Source: Atherinomorus stipes (lineage: Eukaryota; Chordata; Actinopteri; Atheriniformes; Atherinidae). Taken from it: a stretch of DNA of 64,000 bases. The stretch is taken from contig JALJCO010013386.1 in the NCBI GenBank assembly GCA_023101725.1, positions 124,001 through 188,000 on the forward strand, in the 5' to 3' direction. Both the position numbers and the translations under genes were made by a program. Below the pieces are notes generated by a model. The model was given only the letters and a program-made list of their open reading frames with translations, did no database searches and was not told the DNA's origin. Position 1 is the stretch's first letter, and the number at the start of each line of letters is the position of its first letter. This document shows, piece by piece, positions 31,501 through 64,000 of this stretch.

Positions 31501-31845
31501 GTTCAGCTTTAGTCTTGTTGAGTAACTATGTAGTAAACACATTTAAACTGTACTTTTGACAGACTTCTGTTCTCTTTGTGAATGGAAACAATAAGCATTA
31601 CATTCATGTAATAAAAAATATATATATAAAATATAAAAATTTAGTTGACATGTCCAAATATGTAGTTTGAAATGCAACTGCTTTTTGTGTTGCATGTTTG
31701 AAAAACAGCTTTAAGCTTTTTCAAAGAAAACACATAATGTTTAATCATTTTTCTTGTTCTTTTTGCTCAGAATGCAGTAATAGCAGCCTTGTCTTCAAAA
31801 TCCTGGGATGTGGAGACGGCGACAGAGCTGCTCCTCAGTAACTGA
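28600..31845 (+). CDS. ube2k: Ubiquitin-conjugating enzyme E2 K (7 exons)
   Basis: E2 that builds K48-linked ubiquitin chains, with an N-terminal UBC fold and a C-terminal UBA domain. Exons: 28600-28662, 29516-29609, 29697-29755, 30906-30988, 31071-31170, 31345-31473 and 31771-31845. All have GT-AG borders and add up to exactly 200 codons plus stop, the same length as human. Seen: [60 protein letters not shown] (HPN motif and catalytic cysteine), WAAAMTLRTVLLSLQALLAA, and the UBA segment LCAMGFDKNAVIAALSSKSW ending ELLLSN. No frame damage, in contrast to ugdh and map9. It converges on pds5a. Confidence 0.98.
28663..29515 (+). other. ube2k: ube2k first intron, nothing recognised
   Basis: Intron after the ATG exon. 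No repeat or gene was seen. Confidence 0.55.
29756..30905 (+). other. ube2k: ube2k intron carrying a hAT MITE
   Basis: A 1.15-kb intron between exons 3 and 4, expanded by the 313-bp element at 30397-30709. Nothing else was recognised. Confidence 0.6.
30397..30709. mobile_element. hAT-type MITE with 8-bp target-site duplication
   Basis: Begins TAGAGATGCACCGATC and ends GATCGGTGCATCTCTA, perfect 16-bp inverted termini. Flanks are CTTGTCAT (30389-30396) and CTTGTAAT (30710-30717), an 8-bp duplication with one mismatch as expected for hAT insertion. The interior has no transposase frame. Confidence 0.9.
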
Positions 31846-33875
31846 GGTCCATGCAGGTGTGAGGATCCCAAGAAGAAAATAAAAAACCTCCCGACATCAT
31901 TGCATCAGCTCCTCTCTGACGCCATTCCACCATTGCCTTTTGTTAAGCAGACACCCTCCCTACGTTCACCACAGCAGTCTGAGCCTTCTTTTATCACGTT
32001 ATTTTGCTACGAAGTCAATACTAGTAGCACCGCAGTTGCCAACATGTACACCACCCTGTTGCCTGTCTGATCTCATCAACCCATTCTACTGAGTCTTTTC
32101 TTCCACTTAACTTAAAATGTGTGCTCTTGTAATAAGCTCAAACTTTAAACCATGCATCTCGTCTTCCATGCCCCATTTGATTTTATTTTAAACTGTGTGT
32201 GTGTGTGTGCGCGCGCTTTATCACTTTGCTCCAACAGCTGCTGTTGCCTGGTGGATATTGCAGGGTAAAATTCAGGGGAGTCTGCACACTGCTCTGTCAC
32301 TACAACACGTTTGTTCCTTCAGCAGTGAGTTGGACTGTGTGTCATTCTCCTTTACAGACTTTTAATAAGGTAAAAGTCTTGCTGGATTAAATTTACTTGA
32401 CTGGATAGTGCTGTGCATGGGCTGTGTACTGGTTGTTTTTTTTCCTGAACAGTTTCATCATAGATGAATGAATCCACTGCAGAAGTTTGGATGTATAAAG
32501 TTTTTCATTTTGTATCGCACATCCTCCTACATCTGCACACATGCACAGAAGGAAAAGTTATCTGTAAATAGATGTGTGTACATTTGAAAATACAATGGGG
32601 ATATACTTTTTTTTCTTACATGGATGGCATTGTAAAACAAATTATTTTAAATATAAACTATGCCTAGTTTACAATTATATGAAGAGATATCTTTTTATGC
32701 TTCTATGATCCATGGGAGATCCCTCTGAATGTCCTTTTTTCCTCTTCTTCCTCCCCCTTTGCTCGTTTGTAGGTGTGGCACAGCCTAAATCTTGGCCCTA
32801 ATGATGGGGGAGGGGTAAGAGCCAGCTCAGGCCCCTGCAGGTCATTGTGTGCCATTTTTTTGTAGTGTCTTCTTATCCTTGCATGTTCTGTTGCCTTTAT
32901 TTTATTTGGCCAAATGATGTGGTGGATGCGTTCATTTTAACATCCCCTCACAACTTATGTCAGGACACTTTGAACCTCTGCTCAGATAGCTGCCAGGCAC
33001 ACTCAGTTTTGAGCTTTGTGTGGGCTACCAGAGCATTTTTCTTCCCCCCTTAAACCTGTTACTGGAGGATCATTTCCCCCCTGCCATGGACAGATTTTAG
33101 TTCACTTTAAGAAGTAATTTCTGAATGTCATTGAGGATTTAGGTTTGCAGTGCTCTAGTTTGATCATTGATAATTGCTCAATGTAATTGTTCAAACTGTT
33201 AAACTAAATATAGCAGCACTCTATCAAGATCTTGGCCATATATGAGCACATAAGTGATGCCCTAAATTTCCAAATGTGCTTTACTAAGCAGCCAAACAAA
33301 ACCTTGTATTGAGTATTAACGGACTGAAATTCCTCTGTTATTGTACGAAGACAACGGCGGTGTCAAAGAACGTGGACTGTAAACATGTAAAGATTAGCAA
33401 GAAGGGGGCATACGCATATTCAGATGGGGTCATTTCTTATACAGGTTTCCCCTGTTTTGCTTGACCTGCAGCTTAGTGATGGAAAACATAAAGGAACCCT
33501 CTCTGCCGACAGTGAAATGCATTTACAATCTCCTTGCTAACAGTTGGTTTTGGTTAATGTGTGGTGTTATAATCACTGAGGTTGCACCATTGATGGCTGG
33601 ATATACCATTTGTAAGAATGGGCAAACGCCCCCCTCCACCCCGTCTTCCTGGTGTTCTCACAATGTACAATATTGCACGATGACAAAGCTTAAGAAGAAA
33701 AAAAAGGGGGGGCGGTTGGGGACTGTTGCACTGGTTTCTCCATTTGGATTGAGACCCATTTTCCTTTTTCCTGGAAGCAAGCATCAGCAGAACAAAAAGC
33801 ATGGTTATTTATTGTGACAGTGTCATGTTTCTTTGATTAAAAAAAAGTAGAAAAATAAAGGTTTGCTTGTGTTTC
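31846..33875 (+). other. ube2k: ube2k 3' UTR
   Basis: About 2 kb with no coding signal, ending near AATAAA at 33854-33859. It includes a GT/GC tract near 32196-32215. The open frames inside are short and have no family features. Confidence 0.65.
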
Positions 33876-33919
33876 TGAAAACCACTTAAAACACTGATCA
33901 AGACAATTTCACTGCACAG

Positions 33920-34729
33920 TAACATCTAAAAGCATTTATTTAAAAAAAAAAGAAAAAAGAATTAAATATGAGAATAGGCATACTTTTAACTACATAAAAA
34001 AAAAAGAAAACCTGCAAGGTAGCAACTAAAAGAAGTGTTTGATAACTTCAACTTTTTCCATATACACATTGGAAATGAAAAGCTGGAAGAAGCAAGACAG
34101 GCATCAGCTAAGTCGGCTAATTCTCTGCCTGGAATTGTGGTAAAATCAAGCACCTAGACATACCAAAGTTTATAAAATCTGTTGAAAGCATTGTTTCCAT
34201 ATTTTTGTAATTTGCTGTAATCAACCATCTCTGACATTCAAAAAGTCTTGAATGTTGCATATTTACAAACTATTGGAAAAGTGTTGAGCTTGCCAATCTA
34301 AATATTGTGCAACACACACAAAGGAGGAAGAAATCAAGAGTCAACAGGGTGGGAAAGATCCCAGGGAATTTAATAGGCAACAATCATAACCAGATTAAAA
34401 CGTTTGTAAAATGTCCATCCTGTATTTCTTTTTTCTTAAAAATGGCTCCACAAAAGAAGCAAAGAGCAACAAACACAAAGGAAAAAATATGTTTCTGTGT
34501 AAGACCTACATACAGCGAGCTTCAAATCATGACTACAAGGTGTTTAAAACCTTCTAGGAAGTCAGTGAGAGTGTGTGTGTGTGTATATTCAGCGTTTGTT
34601 TTAAAAAGGTCCATAATGTCTCCAGGAAAGCTTTAATAGTCAAGAGGAGCATGTACGTAGGGTTGGGTAGGTGCAAGGAAGATTCTGGCCCTTCTCTCTA
34701 GTCGGGATTCTGCCTTCAACCTCTCCTCT

Positions 34730-34733
<4 letters not shown>
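33920..34733 (-). other. pds5a: pds5a last exon: one coding base, stop and 3' UTR
   Basis: After a TTTTCCAG acceptor the exon starts G-TAA. The G completes the final arginine codon and TAA (complement of 34730-34732) is the stop. The rest is 3' UTR up to a TTTATT (AATAAA on the coding strand) at 33935-33940. It nearly abuts the ube2k 3' end. Confidence 0.8.
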
Positions 34734-56478
<21,745 letters not shown>

Positions 56479-58470
56479 CTGTTAGATACAGTGACATGAG
56501 TAGTTAATAGGGACGTGCACAACTTTTTGAACAGTCGAAACGGAGCACAAAGTCAATGTCTTTTTTAAAAGTCGACTGTTATGAGCCATGTCTCATAGCG
56601 CAGAGACATGGTGATGTTTACAGTGCTGTGTTAAAACAACAGTGAAGTCCCTTTCATAAGGTTGAACTTGAGAGGATAGACTGAGACGCGCAGGACGTCA
56701 GCTGATCTGACACGCACCCCCAAGTCAGAGCTGGACGGAGTAGAGAGGAGACATTGGAGTAGAGAAAGTTAGCAGTGGGAAACTGTTAAGCAGCGAATGT
56801 TTTCGCTTTAAGCCTCATTAATAAACAGTAACACCACACAGCTCCTCTACACCTCTTCTTCCGTGTCTGCGTCACTACGATTGGGTGAAGTGAAGAGAGC
56901 AAACCCAGGAGTGTCACCTGCCGTCCGCCACAGGAAAGTTTAACAGTCGTTTAATGTCTAAGTTTTCACCCGTAGTGGAGACGACTGACCAGAACAGCAC
57001 AGTTACTAAACCACCATAGAAATTATGCTTTAGGAGCAAAAAGCCCAGACTCGGAGATAAGGAAAATTACTGGTTTTGTTATTGAACCAAGGGGCAAACT
57101 ACGCTGGAGAACAGTGAGCTCGCTTCCGCATTGCACAAAAATTGTAGTTCTTTCTTGATCCGCTAGGGGCTGGCTCCAAAACATTGCAAATCCCCAAAGA
57201 CTCCCATGTTAAAAAGACCAACTTCACAGCAGAAATAAACATATTTACAGCCTGGTTCAAAAAAAATATTTTAGGTTTAATAGGTTAAGTTTACCTTCAT
57301 GTCAACTGTGAGGGGGGTGAATGTTTTTTTTTTATAACTCATCTGTTTAGATGTTATTTAATCTTGAAATTACACATAATTAGGAGCTTATCCATTTGAT
57401 TGACATGTGGCAGACTGGATGCCGGCCTGCTGGCCGGTGGCTCCAAGATAGCTCCTTGTTAGCTCTCTATAAGGTCTCAATTTGCAGCAGAGTCGCGAAA
57501 TGGTGGTTTTTAGCAGCTACTGTAACAGCAAGTAACATGTCTTACCTTTATCCTGCTGCTCAGGAGGCTAAACTTTGTTATTTCCTGTTAGTTTTGAGTT
57601 AGCTTGGTTTGCATTTAGCCCAGTGTACGTCGGCTGTCAATCATTTGCCTCGAGGTCGCCTTTGCCCATTTTAGTATTTTCCGGGAGCAACGACACACAT
57701 GACACGGCAAGATGGTGATGGTGGGACACGCCCAACTGGCTACACTTTCCCCTGTTCAGATGTGACCGGATACTACGTCCATATTTTCTAAAGTCTTTGT
57801 GCTGAACGCTCCTGTGGGCACAGCATGTACTTCACATAGCATAGCAACTGCCATATAAATGCAGCCAGCCCAGTTTCAATCAGATGTCTCCTTGACCCAC
57901 TTTCTCATTCAACAACTGTACAATATAGCAAATTTACTGCACTGCAAGCCTAACATCACATATACTAGGTTTGTATTTCACAACTGAAAATCAATCCCTG
58001 CTTAATATAACATAGCTTAACATAGATTTCAATTTCTATGATACAAGTGCTTGTTGGGTCTTTCTGTAGTGTATACACCACATCTGAGAGACATGATAAT
58101 CTTTTAGAAAATACTGATTTAGTTAGGGATTCAGATCTTTTTTATTATTATTTTCCAATTTCATCAATTCCAATTTTAGTTTCACTTTCCCCCTCTAGAC
58201 AAGGTGGCTCAATATCACCAGTCCAGTTTAAAGGTGCTATTTTAAACAATAGATGGTATATGTGCACACAGACTGACATTTTTGAACAGTTGTGCAAGCA
58301 GAATATTATTTGTTATTTTGAGAGAGCCTGGTTTGCTCTCACAGCACTGCAACCAGCCCTCAACCTGCAACAAAACAGCACTGTAACTGCTTTGGTGAAA
58401 AAAGAACTTGGCATCAACTAATTTAGCAGCTTTGTTGACAAACCTTTAAAAGTGCTGTTTTACAAGTGGG
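56479..58470. other. pds5a 5' intron sequence with old repeats
   Basis: No pds5a coding exon was found upstream of 56478. A hAT-like end (TAGGGACGTGCACAAC, about 56508) and repeat-like sequence around ACAGCCTGGTTCAAAAAAAA (57248) are visible. The open frame at 58038-58421 has no recognised domain. Confidence 0.45.
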
Positions 58471-58471
58471 G

Positions 58472-59800
58472 ATGGGCACAATTAATCGATGATCGATATT
58501 TGATCATTAAGAATTTTTTTGATCACATAATTTTTTTTCGATCATCCGACGGTACTATAAAACAGAGTTCATTCAGGTAGTGTATGTCTTGAAACTATGT
58601 AATAAATGTCACTATGTGGCGGTAATAAAATATCCTACCAGCGGGGGCGATATAGCCTAAAGATAGAAGAAAGCTGCCTGCGAACTGCATTCTTCTTTGT
58701 CGCAGCGGCTGAAAAAAGGCTCATCTAAATATGAAGCGAGCACGTTGAAGTCTGGTGTGGGATCATTTTGTGTTAAAAAATTACACCTCACATTGTAAAT
58801 ACTGTGGCACGTTTTATAAAAGCAACTCGACAGCTCCCATGATTTACCATTTAAAAAACATTCATCCGACCGTGCTTAAAGGTAATGAATCCTCCATTCA
58901 ACACACTGTTGTCTCAGTCTGAAGCCAGAGAAGCTGTGATGCAAAGCGAGCAAACAAAATTACGAAGGGAATGTGTAAAATGATTAAAGTGGATATGTTG
59001 CCCAGAAGTGTCGTCGATGGAAAAGGTTTTCGAGATTTGGTGAATTTACTCAAACCAGCCTGTCAGTTTCCTTTACGGCGCACCATTGCCAGGCTCATTT
59101 AAACATGAGAAGCGAAAGGAGTAGCTGCTAAACAAGTTAGCCACAGCAGCTAGCATCGCCATAACAACGGAGTGTTGGACTGCTTTAACAGCAGAGAGCT
59201 ACCTCACCCATTATGTGCCACTAGGGATGTAACGATATGAAAATTTCATATCACGGTTATTGTGATCAAAATGATCACGTTATAATTTTTATCACGGTAT
59301 TATTGAAATACCCCCCAGCATCTTTAAATATATCCAAAATGGGTCTAAATGTCTACTTTGTCCCTTTTGAAGGGGAAAAAAAAAAAATCGCAAGATTACT
59401 GTACACGTGGGTGCCTTCGTTGCCTTCCACCATGTTTTCATAAATTAAACGTTGCAAAGTGTGACTGCTGCTGCTTTTCCAGCCAATGAGCAGCATCACT
59501 GGGAGTTTTTCAAAGTGCAGTAATCAGTCACAGTTTTAACGATAATCAAAATCTGAAACGGTATTACTAATTGTTGATAATTTTATCACGATTAAATATT
59601 TTACCGGCAATCGTTACATCCCTACGTGCCACTACTGCTGACATGTTCACCGAGAAGATGATTGAGGCTGTAGAGCAGTAGGGAGTTTAAATAAATGCGT
59701 ATTTTAGAAAAAAACAAAAACAGTCCGGCTGTGGTATGTGTAATCATTTTAACATGCATTTCTTAATGATTAAATTGATAACTGATAGTTAACTCTTCCG
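58472..59800 (+). mobile_element. hAT transposase relic, split by a younger hAT element
   Basis: Readable pieces in order: a BED zinc finger at 58758-58868 (WDHF, then CKYC, then HLKNIH), the segment LPRSVVDGKGFRDLVNLLKP at about 58993-59052, and WTALTAESYLT at 59176-59208. This is the domain order of hAT transposases related to ZBED genes. Stops and gaps separate the pieces, so it is dead. A 403-bp hAT MITE (59222-59624) is inserted in it. Confidence 0.8.
59222..59624. mobile_element. hAT MITE, sister of the 55213 copy, with target-site duplication
   Basis: Begins TAGGGATGTAACGATA and ends ATCGTTACATCCCTA. Flanks TGTGCCAC (59214-59221) and CGTGCCAC (59625-59632) match at 7 of 8 positions. 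Internal blocks match the 55213-55595 copy in inverted orientation. Confidence 0.9.
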
Positions 59801-60247
59801 ATGATGGACCAATAAGACGTTCGCAAATGCAACCAATTATGGCAATATGAAAGAGGAATACACAATCATTTTTAATTAAACAGAAATACATATTATCTAA
59901 TACCAAAAAAAGCACTCAGAGATTCAAAGTTGAATATGAACATGTTTAAATGTTAGGAAATTAGGTAATTTTGCAATAACAAGTATTTCCCGATAATGAC
60001 CAGTGTTCCATACATTATTCCACTTATTATACGGTTACTTGCAAAGTAATTCAAATTAAAGCATTTTTTTGCGAGGGTCAAACAACTTTGATGTTTTCCG
60101 CTAAGATTAAAATAGTTCCCCACAGTCGCGGCCAGGTCGGGGCACTTGTTGCTTAGCAACATTTGTTAGTTGAGTCATGGCGGCTGGAATTTGTGCTAGC
60201 ACCTTTGACTAGCACCGGCTCTTCCTGTCCTGCTTGAACGAGAAGGG
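59801..60247. other. Intronic or intergenic stretch, nothing recognised
   Basis: AT-rich sequence between the hAT relic and the foldback element. No gene was seen. Confidence 0.5.
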
Positions 60248-60469
60248 TCTATCTGTGGCTCGCAAGACAGGGGCGTGTCATAGAGTGGGCGTGTCGTAGA
60301 GTGACGTTACTCGACGACACGCCCACCATGCCAATGACAGCACGGTAAAATCTAGCCCTACCCCTGACCCTTCCCCTAAACCTAACCAGACCCACCCACA
60401 ATGCAACACGCCCACTATAGGACACGCCCACTGTAGGACCTCTCACTGGGTTGCAAGCCGCAGATAGAT
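60248..60469. mobile_element. Foldback MITE with about 70-bp inverted arms
   Basis: The left arm (TATCTGTGGCTCGCAAGACA, then GTGGGCGTGTC) pairs with the right arm (GACACGCCCAC, then TTGCAAGCCGCAGATAG). The arms cover most of the element, so a transcript could form a long hairpin. Confidence 0.75.
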
Positions 60470-61990
60470 ACACTTGGCTTGAACTGGACATTTCCTCCTC
60501 TGCTGTTAGCTGTATGCATCTTGCCACTGGTCTTCTTTTTGTCTTTTTCGTTTTGGAGAGGGTGAATCCTTAAACTCGGCCTGGACCCAGCACTCAAAAT
60601 CTCCACACTCGCCAAAGATGTTCAAATTATTTGGGAAATCATCCATTTTTGGTCACGAGGTGTCGCTAAGTGCTCGCTTGCTGTTTTTGTTGTCGTTAAG
60701 TGACCCAATTACTTGCGATGCAGAGGAATATTAGGTTAACTGTAAGACCACAGGTTAAAAAAAAAAGGAAAAAAGATCTGTTGACCTTGACACTGGTTAT
60801 GATATTGTTTTCATGAAAATAATATGAAAATGATGACTGCTGGAACGTTGGGAAAACAGATTCAAGTCGACGCAGCACTCTACTGCATTCTAAAGAGCTG
60901 TATAATAAGCTCAATATAATTCCAGTTAACAGCCAACCACACTGATGGATCTCACTGTTTTATAAGTGTCTTAAACTGGCCATGATAAAACCATATACTG
61001 GAGTAAAATGTGAAGAGGGTTTGATAGTAGCAAAATTTAGGATACTATCATAACCTATGACGGTCACTTTTTTTTTTTTAAACATAAAATTAACTGTGTC
61101 ATCTTTGACCTATGGTCTAATGAAACAAGAATAGTCTCTTTTTTTTTTTTTTTTTAGCATAATGTGGCAATAAGAAATGATAGGGGACACCACAGAAGTT
61201 GATTTCCAAATGTTATTTCATCTGTCAATATAAAGGTGCCTGATAGAATTTGTTTACACATGGGTAGGCATGTCTGTTGTGCATTATGGGTATCAATTCT
61301 TAGAGCTACATAAACACAACTTATACCAAGTGTTTTTACATCCAGAAACTCCAAATTATCTTTCTCCATCCTCAGAAACAAACATCTGAGATTAAAAGAA
61401 CAGGAATAATTGCTTTTATCATTTTAGTGCTAAAGCTTAACAGAAGCTTAAGCACAACAAAAGGTTGTTTTCTATCAAGCCCCTAAGTATTCCTGGAGAA
61501 ACACTACAATACTATGTTTTCAAATGCCTCTTCCTCGGTGTGTTGAATTACAGCTGTAGAGCTCTTCCAACAGTGAGACAGCCGGCATGTGTGGGGGATG
61601 GGCCAACAGCTCAGACTGCAGAGCAGCACACTCACTCCTACACTTGTGTTTACACACACACACACACACACACACACCCACACACGTTCCTCACTGTTCT
61701 AAGCTGAAGATAGCTATACACAGTAGCATGTGGCCTCTTTAGCTAAAGAATTTGAATATCTCTGCTACCTAAATTCATTGTAGAGTATTTGAACATTAAA
61801 ATTTCTGTTTTAAATCTAAGTGATATGTTACAAAAGTAACTGATTGTGATTTGGCAGCCAAGTGTTGACCAAAACTAACGGCCCGTTTACACCACATTTC
61901 CACGGAAAACACTAAACTCTTTTCTTTGTGTTTTTGAAAAAAAGACCACTTACACAACAGCAGGATGAAAACTATCTCCATGCAGGGGAA
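60470..61990. other. Stretch with simple repeats only
   Basis: Contains a long T run near 61139-61156 and a CA microsatellite near 61650-61677. No gene or clear transposon was seen. Confidence 0.45.
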
Positions 61991-61992
61991 TA

Positions 61993-63340
61993 GGGCTGTG
62001 CGATATGACGATACAAGATCGTGAAGGTTTTGAACGTGCTGAAGATCTGCCAAAACACAAAGATCGTAGAAACGTCTGAATGCGGCTGTGCCTGTTTACA
62101 CCACGTTCTTTTTTTCTCTCCCTCTGCCAAATCACACCACATGTTTGTCCACCTTATGTTGACATGACAGACACCAATGAACCAATCAGAGTAAGCTACG
62201 GTGTGTCCCTGTTTAGCTCTCTACCCTCTTTCCCAAACACGAGGTGAGCAAGCACAGCTGCTAACGAGAGTACAAAAGTGAGGACTTGCTCCCAAAAAAC
62301 GTTCAACTCCGATCATATGGAACTGGTCTGGATTTGCAAAGTTTGCAAGGATGAGGTTGGCACGTCTGATGGAATTACGACCAGCCTTTTAATCACCGTA
62401 GGAGACAGCAGCCTAGTCTGCAGACAGTCAGAAGGTGAGGAGATGGCAGCCACACCTCCGCCCACACAGGTAAAAATCACCGCTGACAGGCGTTCAACAC
62501 GGCAACACAAGCGCTTGAGAGACATGTGCCTCCACCTTATACAAGAAATTTGTACTTCACTCACCGCCAGGTAAGACATAAAGGTGCAGAGCGGACGCAG
62601 CGGAGTTCAGAGCATCTGCTTGAAATGTACACAAACAGCTAAACTAGCGTTAGCATTGTATTTGGCTTAACAGTTGTTCGTAAACTCTATCCATTCACAA
62701 ATCTGCTACTCCGATCTGACTGTTGACGTTTCGCCATGCATAACTCCTCCTATAGAGATCATGATCTGTCTTTTGGGTGGTTTTGATGTCGATTTTCATG
62801 TAGTTTCCCTTCCTCCTCTGTATTTAGCTTCTGACTATGTTACATAGAACTGTCATCTCATTGACTGCACTCTGAAAGGTCAGAGGCACACGAGGTCAAA
62901 GTTCACATAATTTTCATTAAAAGTTGTGGAAAAGTTGTCAAGTTTACATGGCAGCTGAAATGTATTGTTTTACAAGAGGTGACATTGGTATTTGATATTA
63001 CTTCTCTCAAAAGCTGTTGTTGATGTTTGGGTGTTGATGTTTGGGTTTATTTATTGGGTTTTGACTGGATTTTAATAATTACTCAAAAATCAGTTGAAGT
63101 CATACACTTGGGCTGGCTTGTTAGGCAACGTTTTTGCTCAGCTAAATAAAAAAAGTGCTTGAACAGCACTCTGCTTTAAGGAATCATTTGTCCTTTTCAG
63201 GGGTATGGTTTTAGGTAAATTGGTTTATGTTGCTGTAAATAACTTGCAAAATAGTCTGAATGATCTACATGGAAAAAAACTGTGATAAAATCAAGATCAT
63301 GATTTTGTAAAGAAAATATTGTGTTATAATTTTTTTTTTT
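61993..63340 (+). mobile_element. Truncated hAT element with BED-like ORF
   Basis: Left end AGGGCTGTGCGATATGACGA is a common hAT terminus. Near 63280-63330 the text resembles the matching right end (AAAATCAAGATCATGATTTT) but stops before the terminus. The frame at 62278-62574 contains WICKVCKDEVGTSDGITTSL, resembling the C-x2-C half of a BED finger with the usual TT-x-L tract; the histidine pair is missing. Confidence 0.6.
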
Positions 63341-63408
63341 CCCCCATATGGATCACCGCGAGCATCCGGGAATTTTCGCCAAATTCGTCACATCCGGTTA
63401 GGTAGGAG

Positions 63409-63729
63409 GTGAAAACATTGCTTCGTTGCATAGGGGAGCCACTGAATTACCTGCTTCATTACTCGTCAATCTTCGTTTATTCTACTTTGGAAATACCGAG
63501 AAGTCCCGCTGTGTATGGCTGCCATAAACATATCTATCACACGGTCAAGAGAAGATGTTTTTCCAGTTCCCAAAACAACAGCAAAAGTCCCGAACAACAT
63601 GCTAAGTGGCTAGCTGCTATCAAGCCCATAAATGCTGACAGTTCACGTTGGAAACCATGGAAACATCTAACAATATGTTCGGATCACTTTGTGACTGATA
63701 AAAAAGCATATTGTGGTCTCACTTTTTAA
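63409..63729 (+). pseudogene. THAP-domain fragment of a transposon protein
   Basis: A 106-codon frame whose second half reads AVYGC, then HAKWLAAIKPIN, SSRWKPWKHLTICSDHF. This fits the THAP zinc finger (C, later W-x-P and C-x2-H-F), found in P-element and Kolobok transposases and in domesticated THAP genes. It ends at a stop right after the domain and no transposase follows within 270 bp, so it is a fragment, or one exon of a gene running past the window. Confidence 0.65.
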
Positions 63730-64000
63730 ACCCTGTAGTTGTTTTTGCACAGATGATAGAAAACACCATTATATCAGTGGATGTACAGAATCACGGCGCC
63801 GCCTGCTGTTCCCGTCTCCTCAGGACTGTTAACGATCACGTTCATCCAGATTACTGCCATCAATGATCCCACATCACAATAAAAGCATAAAAAGTGGCAG
63901 AAAGGCTTGTGCAGTGTTGTAAACATGCACAGTCATAACCAGTTAAATACAAATGAGACTGCCGGTAATTTATAGCTTTATCAATGAGAGTAAACTCCTG

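Noticed and set aside
56479..64000. The pds5a start-codon exon
   Set aside because: I looked on the minus strand for the conserved N-terminal segment before MVVKT and did not find it; it probably lies beyond the right edge.

Overview
The window is a gene-dense piece of a teleost fish chromosome. The evidence is spliced vertebrate genes with GT-AG introns, short introns, and fish-type repeats (hAT, PIF/Harbinger-like and TTAA DNA transposons, L2-like and Tx1/L1-like LINE remnants, microsatellites). Six protein-coding genes were recognised by reading conserved exons on both strands. In order: lias (+, 3' half only, 1..3458), ugdh (-, 4719..9699), map9 (-, 11841..18870), smim14 (-, 22558..24359), ube2k (+, 28600..31845) and pds5a (-, 34730..56478, with its 5' end beyond the right edge). 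Exon limits were set by eye from splice sites, reading-frame phase and remembered family sequences; no alignment was run.

Layout. lias and ugdh converge tail to tail. ugdh, map9 and smim14 are head to tail on the minus strand. smim14 and ube2k are head to head across about 1.6 kb. ube2k and pds5a converge with poly(A) signals only about 75 bp apart. LIAS-UGDH-SMIM14-UBE2K-PDS5A is the order in the human 4p14 block. map9 between ugdh and smim14 departs from that order, since human MAP9 is on 4q.

The genes are unrelated housekeeping functions rather than a pathway: mitochondrial lipoate synthesis, UDP-glucuronate synthesis, spindle and cilium microtubules, a small ER membrane protein, a ubiquitin-conjugating enzyme and a cohesin regulator.

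Repeat-rich zones are the 5.6-kb last pds5a intron (34.7-40.3 kb), the pds5a intron at 52.8-55.9 kb and the right end (56.5-64 kb). Several elements have readable terminal inverted repeats and target-site duplications, and several are nested. Remnants of transposase-type domains (two BED fingers, one THAP domain) lie at the right end.

Sequence quality is a main theme. At least five apparent single-base indels disrupt otherwise conserved ugdh and map9 exons, three of them in A/T homopolymers. All six long poly-G runs lie on the same strand and three directly follow a poly-T run. I see no CRISPR array, operon, prokaryotic system or convincing undescribed gene system. The most useful leads are the consensus errors, the poly-G tracts, the map9 placement and the datable nested transposons.
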